64,000 nt of DNA, taken from positions 3,100,001 to 3,164,000 of the forward strand of contig JAGYVD010000004.1 in assembly GCA_021209875.1 (NCBI GenBank). The letters are read 5' to 3'. The notes beneath the pieces were generated by a model. The model ran no database searches. It was not told where the DNA came from and was given only the letters and a program-made list of their open reading frames with translations. The position numbers were made by a program, and so were the translations under genes. Shown here in pieces: positions 58,399 through 64,000 of this stretch. Source of the stretch: Rosellinia necatrix. Lineage: Eukaryota > Ascomycota > Sordariomycetes > Xylariales > Xylariaceae. Within the stretch, counting starts at the first letter, position 1. Every line of letters starts with the position of its first letter.

Positions 58399-58610
58399 CA
58401 TATGGAGAATGTCCAAAGTGAGGTCCATTCACTAGAAGGTGGCAGCTGGGTCGCAAGTAGATAGCCGAGTATGGTGGTAGGGGAGGCTCAATATCATTGA
58501 TTCCTCGGCCTACCATCTAAGGTGGGATGTCTTCAGTCCATATATACATCAATATGCCTCTAGAGCTACACCGTAGGGTAGCTAGTACCTCGCCATGTGC
58601 TTTATCTACC
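58399..58610 (+). repeat. Dispersed repeat, copy B
   Basis: About 212 bp in direct orientation to 29452-29659; begins CATATGGAGAATGTCC and ends CATGTGCTTTATCTACC. The longest exact block, about 26 bases, lies near the 3' end around TAGTACCTCGCCATGTGC. Differences are mostly transitions. Confidence 0.85.
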
Positions 58611-59942
58611 AGAAAATCGAGGAGCAGTACATAATTATGTGCCAAAACACCGTCGGGTGTGAAAGTGTCCACATACCTTTAAAGAATCTGTATTATATTA
58701 TTAACTTGGGCAAAAAAAATTTGCCCAAGATTATATGCCTCCTTCTTCATGATATTCGCCGTGCCTCTGGCCTGATGGGTAGCTAATCCCCTCCCTTCCC
58801 CAGCGATCAACTAAGGTCAACATTTAGGCTATGGAGCGAAAGACTAAGGCCGGAGTCGCCATTTGACCATCAATGCCTATTTAAGTACGTAGTTGGTCCT
58901 CGCGTGTTGAAAAAGAATTGGTTTTGTTCTAGCTAAAATTGACCTGCTGATAAAGTGGCTACCGGAGGGTCATGTTGATAGTGCCGGGGGAAAAGCGCCG
59001 AATCCCTGTCCGACGATCACCGGATTATCGGCACCGCGACGGCCAATCCACGGAGTATCCGGGTATCAATCCGGGATTGATACCAAAATCACCCACACGG
59101 CGCAACCTCAAATACGGCGGGTTTTGTTGCAGCCCATCTATGGGATGCCCATAATTTCAGACAATCAGGTGCTTGCCTTGCCAACGTTTTCTCTATTACC
59201 AGGACCAGTCTCAAATGTCAACACCTCAACTTTTGAAGTATAGAAAATCTGGTTTCGGGGGACGGATCCCCATACACAACACCGAATATTCTCGTCTCGG
59301 TGCCGTGATAATCACTGGGATAAAGCGACTCGTGATACGCCTTCGATTTCCGCTCGCCCCGGGAGCCTTGCCTGCAATTAGGGGGATTGCGGGCGGAGTT
59401 GTACCTCGTAGTGAGAAGGACGCCTTTCCTAGAGGCGTGAGGTATATGTTACCACTGAACAGCTTGACGCTCTCTGCCTAAATAGGGAATTCCCCTTACG
59501 GATTTCTGGTCTAATTTTAGACTTCGCTTGACGATTTCGATTGTAAGACCAACTAGCCTCCAAAAAGGGCCGAAGGAGACTAGCTTTAACGTATGAACGG
59601 ATGTCAGAGGACAATCTCAAATACTCGTACTAATACCCCCTTGCCTTATCCCCCTAATACGTGACGGCCTTGAATATCGAATATCTGGTGTCCCCATAAC
59701 GCGGTTTATACTATCCTAAGAATGAATTACTATCCACTTATCTTCTGTTTCGGTGTGACTGACGTAAGCGTCATCTGTGACAATGACAAGTAGGATCGTT
59801 GGGTAACAGATTTGGTAAACTGGACTAGTTATGTATTTGGGGGTATGGGGATCATGACCTAATCCTCAATGAGCCAATGCGTGTGCCCTACCGTAAATTG
59901 AGTCGGTAATGACACTATGAGCATGATATTTTTATTTTTAAA

Positions 59943-59974
<32 letters not shown>

Positions 59975-60663
59975 CATAAGAAAAAAGAGAAGAAACAACG
60001 GTCATAACTAATCAAGAGCGGTGATAATCACTAAAGACTCAAAATACGTTAACTATTGACGAACTCGGCGTGAGACGGGGTACAGCACTTGGTACTTCGT
60101 AGTGGGGACTCTTCTCGCTTTTCCTCTTTAGGGATAGCTACAGTATCCTTAGTTGGCCAGTAGTCTAGAGCCCGTTCGTTTCGGTAGTTCGGCAGTCCGC
60201 TCAAGCGTGGCAATAAAAGAATCTCGCAAGCGTGACTCGTGCCATTTCCCACCACCCTGGTGCTTGCTCGACGCTTGCTCGACGCTTGCTCGACTCTACA
60301 CTACCCGACTGGCTCGTGATGACGGAAATGGCCATAGCGGGCATGCTGCGTTCGGGTTTCGGCAAAGTCGAGAAGACGTGCCAATGGTACTACGCTACGA
60401 TGCATGTAGACAAGCATCCGAGGGCCGGCCAGCGCGCCTTGGCAGCTTCTCTTTACTTTCCATCTTTCAGGTAAGTAAGTAAGTAGGTAAGTAAGTAAGT
60501 AAGCAGCTACGCCAACTACGTCAACGAAATGAAAGAGTCACATCGGAATGGCATTCAGCTTCTAGAAAGGACAGTGGTTGCATGGAGCTAGTAAAGCTGA
60601 CATGACTAAGGGTAGCAATGATAGACTTAACTATGTATCTACGAACAATGGCTGCTCTAGAGG

Positions 60664-60803
60664 TGTGTGTGTATATATGTGTGTGCGAGATATTGTATGT
60701 GTGTGCGAGATATTGTATGTGTGTGCGAGATATTGTGTGTATGTGCGTGATATTGTGTGTGCGTGCGTGTGTGCGTGCGTGCGTGCGTGCGTGTGTGTAT
60801 TGC
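60664..60803. repeat. 20-bp minisatellite grading into TGCG repeats
   Basis: Three to four units of TGTGTGTGCGAGATATTGTA, the last ones degenerate, then a GTGC/GTGT dinucleotide-rich tail. No unique spacers, so not a CRISPR array. Confidence 0.9.
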
Positions 60804-61834
60804 ATCAATAGCTCCCGTTCAGAGGTGCAAGTCTAAGCCGCGTGAAATGTAACCTCGCTTCCTGTCGCCCCCAGGCAGACATCCCGTATACCTATATGTA
60901 CGTGGCCCCGTTCAGTCTCCATAATGGATACCTTCCACTTCCCACTGCCGTGCGGTAGAGTCGTCGCTTCTCGGTTCAACCGACAATGCATCTGCTATCT
61001 GACGTAGTTACGCAGCCCGTGACGGGGTTAGGTTGCAATATCCGCATCTACTAGCTAAGGATTCCTCGTATGAGTTACACTAGGTCGGTAGTAGTATTTA
61101 TCCCAACTCGGATAGTGTACTAGTAATGCTAGGCGGTAATACTAGGAAGTCATTGATTTCACATAGTCCTGTGCCGGGATATATTGTATAAGCCCTTCGA
61201 GCCTCAAATCGTCCATGGACCACTAGGGGACGGAAGAGTGGCACGCGTGTAATTGGGTAACATCATCTGTAAGCAAATCGTGTGCAACGCGTCCAATCAC
61301 GAAGGCCGAGATGCCGAGCTGACCCGAGATGATGCGTTACACGGAAACGGAAGACAAGAATCAGCAATCTTGTCAGATGGACCCTCCGCGTGCACGCCCT
61401 GGTGATTGGTAGGGAGTAGCTACATGGATACTGGTGCGCTGATGAGGATCTCTAGCGGGCCATCGGTAGAGACGGCAACACCCCGGACGAAAACTTGCCA
61501 AGCTATCTAGGTAAAGCTTATCCAAAGCTTGGTATTCGGAACTGACCGTGCCAAGACACTCGACCTATGTGGCTCATACAATGTGTTGAAGCGGGCATAT
61601 CAAATATCGTACAACACATGCATTTGGACATTCAAAATTGAAACATCAGAAACATCTAGAAGAAAATGATTCTGCAGGGGGAAGGTAATTGCATCATGCG
61701 CCTACTTGTACAGAGCGTAATTACCAACCTAGGTAAGGAATCCCCAACCCGGAGTAAAGAACGATGAAATATGATATCGGCCAAAGTGCGCTCGGCGGGT
61801 ATAAGTTTTAGTGGGGATAATGAGACACCTACCT

Positions 61835-61870
61835 AGGTACGGTAGGTACGGTAGGTACCTTGGTAGGCAC
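61835..61870. repeat. CCTAGGTACGGTAGGTACGG tandem
   Basis: TACCTAGGTACGGTAGG followed by GTACGGTAGGTACC; one of the GGTA-type clusters, about 660 bp upstream of the oxalate decarboxylase ATG. Confidence 0.65.
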
Positions 61871-62412
61871 TTCTATCTTTAGTTAGGAGACCCTAGTCCT
61901 GTTGCTTGAACTGCCTCCAGCTAAGCCGAATACATTTGTATTTTCGACGGGCTCCTGTTTTTGATAATTGCATAAGGTAACGTCCAAAGAGACGGGCGCG
62001 GGGACGGAGGGGAGGGCCTGGGCCGACCTCATGATCGTACCTACTTTAGCAGTAGGCAGTTGAGGTAGCATCGGGCAGGAGAGGCAGCGGGATCTGGACC
62101 TAACTCGGTATGGTGGTGGTGTTCTTTCCTTGAGCTACACACTAGGTGCCTACTGCGGGAGCCACACTACTGCGGGAGCATGCAATGATGTAATCAAGGA
62201 ATGCTTACCTACCTGGGTACCCCGGGGCGAATTGCGAGTCCTCCACGTTGCATCAGCCTATCCATTGCTCACTCGGACAGAATCGCAATGGCTTCGGCGT
62301 TATGAGCCATACCTCGGAAACATGTCTCGGAAACAACATGGCTATAGCGCAACGTAGTCACCATGGTCAAGTGGTCAAGTGGTCGAGTGTATCTACGGCG
62401 GTAGCGAAGGGG

Positions 62413-62418
62413 TATAAA
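62413..62418 (+). promoter_or_regulatory. TATA box of the oxalate decarboxylase gene
   Basis: TATAAA at 107 bases before the ATG at 62520, followed by a CT-rich leader (CACTCTCTACCTCAACACGC) suited to a transcription start. Fungal secreted-enzyme genes often have such boxes. Confidence 0.5.
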
Positions 62419-62519
62419 GAGAGACGCCAGGCCAACGATCGATCTCGACACTCTCTACCTCAACACGCTCCAACTCCGTCTCCCCCCCCTGAAGCCGTAG
62501 TCATCCTCGCAAGAACAAG

Positions 62520-64000
62520 ATGTATATCCAAACCGCTCTCGTCGCAGGGCTGCTGCCTTTGGCTCGCGCCCTCCCCGCGCCTCAGTAAGCAACAGCCCCC
62601 TCATCCATCTCCCCCGACGCTATCTAACGAGGCTCACAGGTTGACCTATGATGAGAACACCGGGCCGGTTGGCGGCGTAGATCCCCCCTTCCCAACCTTT
62701 ACTGCCGCCGCCGGCGACTTGCGCGGGTCTACCGACTTGCAAGGCGGTATCGCCTCACGCCCGCCCGTCTCAGGGGGGCGATTCCGCTGTCGTGCCAAAT
62801 CCGGAGCTTGTGAACGGCCAGGAAGCGGATGCCGACCTTGGATTGTACCTCGACTTCAACAGCGCCAAGTTCCCCAACGGGCCACAGCCGATTCGCGGCA
62901 CCCAGGGCAGCACAGACCCGGGCCCGCGTACCTTTGAGTACGAGAGGTTGAACCCCGACTTGTATGCGCCACCTGGAACGGACTCGGGTGATGTGCCCAA
63001 CGCCATGTGGCCCCTTGGGCTTAGCCACAACCGCGCTGGCACCGGAGACCAGTCGGGATGGGCGCGCCAGCAGAACGCTGCCGTATTGCCGGCTGCCACA
63101 GCGATGGCGGGTGTCGACATGCGGCTCGCTCCTCAGTACGTATTCCCGCACCTTTCACTCAGTGTGTCCTCACATTTGCTCCTTCCCATTTCAGTTCAGC
63201 TTTTTGCTTACCCATGCGCGTGCCTTACTCCTCTTATTTGGTCAAGCCGATTTTGAATAGTAGATGATTTCTAACCTTGGTTCTTCACACAGCGCTTACC
63301 GAGAACTACACTGGCACACTTCGGCCGAATGGTACGTATTATTGTTTTCCCTCTTCCCTCATTCTAGATTCCTCGGACCACGTCCGGAACTAGCCTCTCT
63401 CGAATACTAATAGTTATGGGGTTCAGGGCTCTCGTTTTAAAGGGAAGTGTGCGCGTAGCGGCAATGAACGAGGATGGGGCGTCTTTCGTAGATGATGTTA
63501 CGGCCGGTGATGTGTGGTTTTTCCCTCCTGGTATTCCGCACAGTCTCCAGGCTCTTGACGAAGGCTGCGAGTTCCTGCTTGTTTTTGACAGCGGCGATTT
63601 CTCCGAAGATAACACGTTCCTTGCTACGGAGATGATGATCCGAACGCCCAAGGAGGTTTGGGCAAAGAACCTGGAAGTTGACGTCAGTGCGCTGGATAAC
63701 ATACCACAGGATCAAAAATACGTAAGTCCACATGGTTTTGATTGGCTTGTAGGATATTGTAAGCTAATCTATGTCTATAGATCTTCAACGGCACTCCGGC
63801 GCCAGCCGATATCACCAAGCAGAACATCACGGGATCAGCAGGGTCTCTGGTCGGGCCGGATTCTTACACGTTCCACTGGTCGCAGCAGGAATTCCACAAC
63901 ACCACGGGTGGTAGCGTTAAGATTCTAGACCCCGTCACGTTTCCCATCGCCGAAATGTTCTCAGCAGCGTTGGTAGTTTTGGAACCGGGTGCGATGCGCG
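62520..64000 (+). CDS. Oxalate decarboxylase-type bicupin, 5' part, apparent frameshift
   Basis: These manganese bicupins cleave oxalate to formate and carbon dioxide and are usually secreted. I read exons 62520-62584, 62640-63135, 63293-63331, 63427-63721 and 63781 onward, running off the window. Introns are 55, 157, 95 and 59 nt with GTAAGC, GTACGT, GTACGT and GTAAGT donors and CAG or TAG acceptors; the third has a TACTAAT branch site. Exon 1 codes a signal peptide (MYIQTALVAGLLPLARA). Joined exons give the first cupin motif MRLAPHAYRELHWHTSAEWA, with two metal-binding His, then FVDDVTAGDVWFFPPGIPHSLQA with a further His. Exon 5 starts the second cupin half (IFNGTPAPADIT, AEMFSAALVVLEPGAMR). 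A G6 run at 62773-62778 breaks the frame in exon 2: five G would link SGG to DSAVVPNPELVNGQEADADL. It may be a sequence error or an inactivating change. Confidence 0.85.
63136..63292 (+). other. Intron 2 of the bicupin gene
   Basis: 157 nt, GTACGT...CACACAG. It joins MRLAP to HAYRELHWHT, restoring the first metal-binding motif. The following exon is only 39 nt. Confidence 0.85.

Larger units (their letters stand above)
53734..62519. other. Long gene-poor region with repeats
   Basis: I support no gene in these 8.8 kb. It begins with the promoter of the 2EXR gene (GAGAGG-rich). It holds dense TACCTA clusters (54085-54250, 55345-55455, 61835-61870), a GTCGCAATT tandem (55780-55815), short CTTGGCG/CACTTCG repeats (56150-56215), copy B of the dispersed repeat (58399-58610), an A/T homopolymer stem (59935-59980) and a minisatellite (60664-60803). 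The last 200 bases hold the oxalate decarboxylase promoter. Confidence 0.5.

Noticed and set aside
60664..60803. Possible CRISPR-like array
   Set aside because: Units are contiguous without unique spacers, and the genome is fungal.
60578..60836. Cys/Val-rich ORFs resembling small secreted proteins
   Set aside because: The Cys pattern comes from the TGTGTGCG minisatellite; there is no signal peptide logic or frame preference.

Overview
The window comes from a filamentous ascomycete (Pezizomycotina, most like a Sordariomycete). The genes have short GT-AG introns (55-160 nt) with GTRAGT-type donors and CTRAC-like branch sites. They include typical fungal families (Con-6, 2EXR, a NIS1-like secreted protein, an oxalate decarboxylase-type bicupin). 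One large block carries the signature of repeat-induced point mutation (RIP). No species can be named from sequence alone.

Layout. 0.4-5.4 kb: a mitochondrial Mmc1-like protein (-), the ERAD ubiquitin conjugase UBC7 (+), a small acidic ORF, and a NIS1-like secreted protein (-). 5.4-9.7 kb: no supportable gene apart from microsatellites and a tRNA-like Pol III unit. 9.7-14.7 kb: one large WW-domain protein in two exons (-). 16.6-16.9 kb: a two-exon Con-6 protein too small and too split to appear as one ORF (-). 19.08-29.20 kb: nested retrotransposons. 32.7-35.3 kb: an MscS/EF-hand channel (+). 36.4-41.1 kb: SAC3 (-). 42.9-44.1 kb: a conserved-looking fungal protein with an apparent one-base frameshift (+). 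45.2-46.3 kb: a GC-rich intronless nitronate monooxygenase (+). 46.3-52.8 kb: no supportable gene. 52.8-53.7 kb: a 2EXR protein (-). 53.8-62.5 kb: no gene, but repeats. 62.5-64.0 kb: the 5' part of an oxalate decarboxylase-type bicupin (+), which runs off the window.

The most informative structure is the nested retroelement. An outer LTR element has 162-bp LTRs, TGTCAC...GTGACA ends and a perfect CCTTT target duplication. It has been turned into extreme AT-rich DNA by C-to-T and G-to-A transitions. Inside it sits a 2,750-bp element with 253-bp LTRs (4 differences) and a perfect AAAAC target duplication. This inner element escaped that mutation and carries only a gag-like reading frame with two internal stops and no pol. 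It fits a non-autonomous, gag-only LTR element that inserted after the host element had been silenced.

The genes are mostly unrelated housekeeping or accessory functions (protein quality control, mRNA export, mechanosensation, nitronate and oxalate metabolism, and a candidate host-interaction protein) with no cluster logic. Palindrome-forming TACCTAGGTA / (GGTA)n tracts recur in many intergenic spacers and were not seen in the coding regions. Two genes carry single-base frame breaks at homopolymers (A6 and G6), which may be sequence errors or real mutations.
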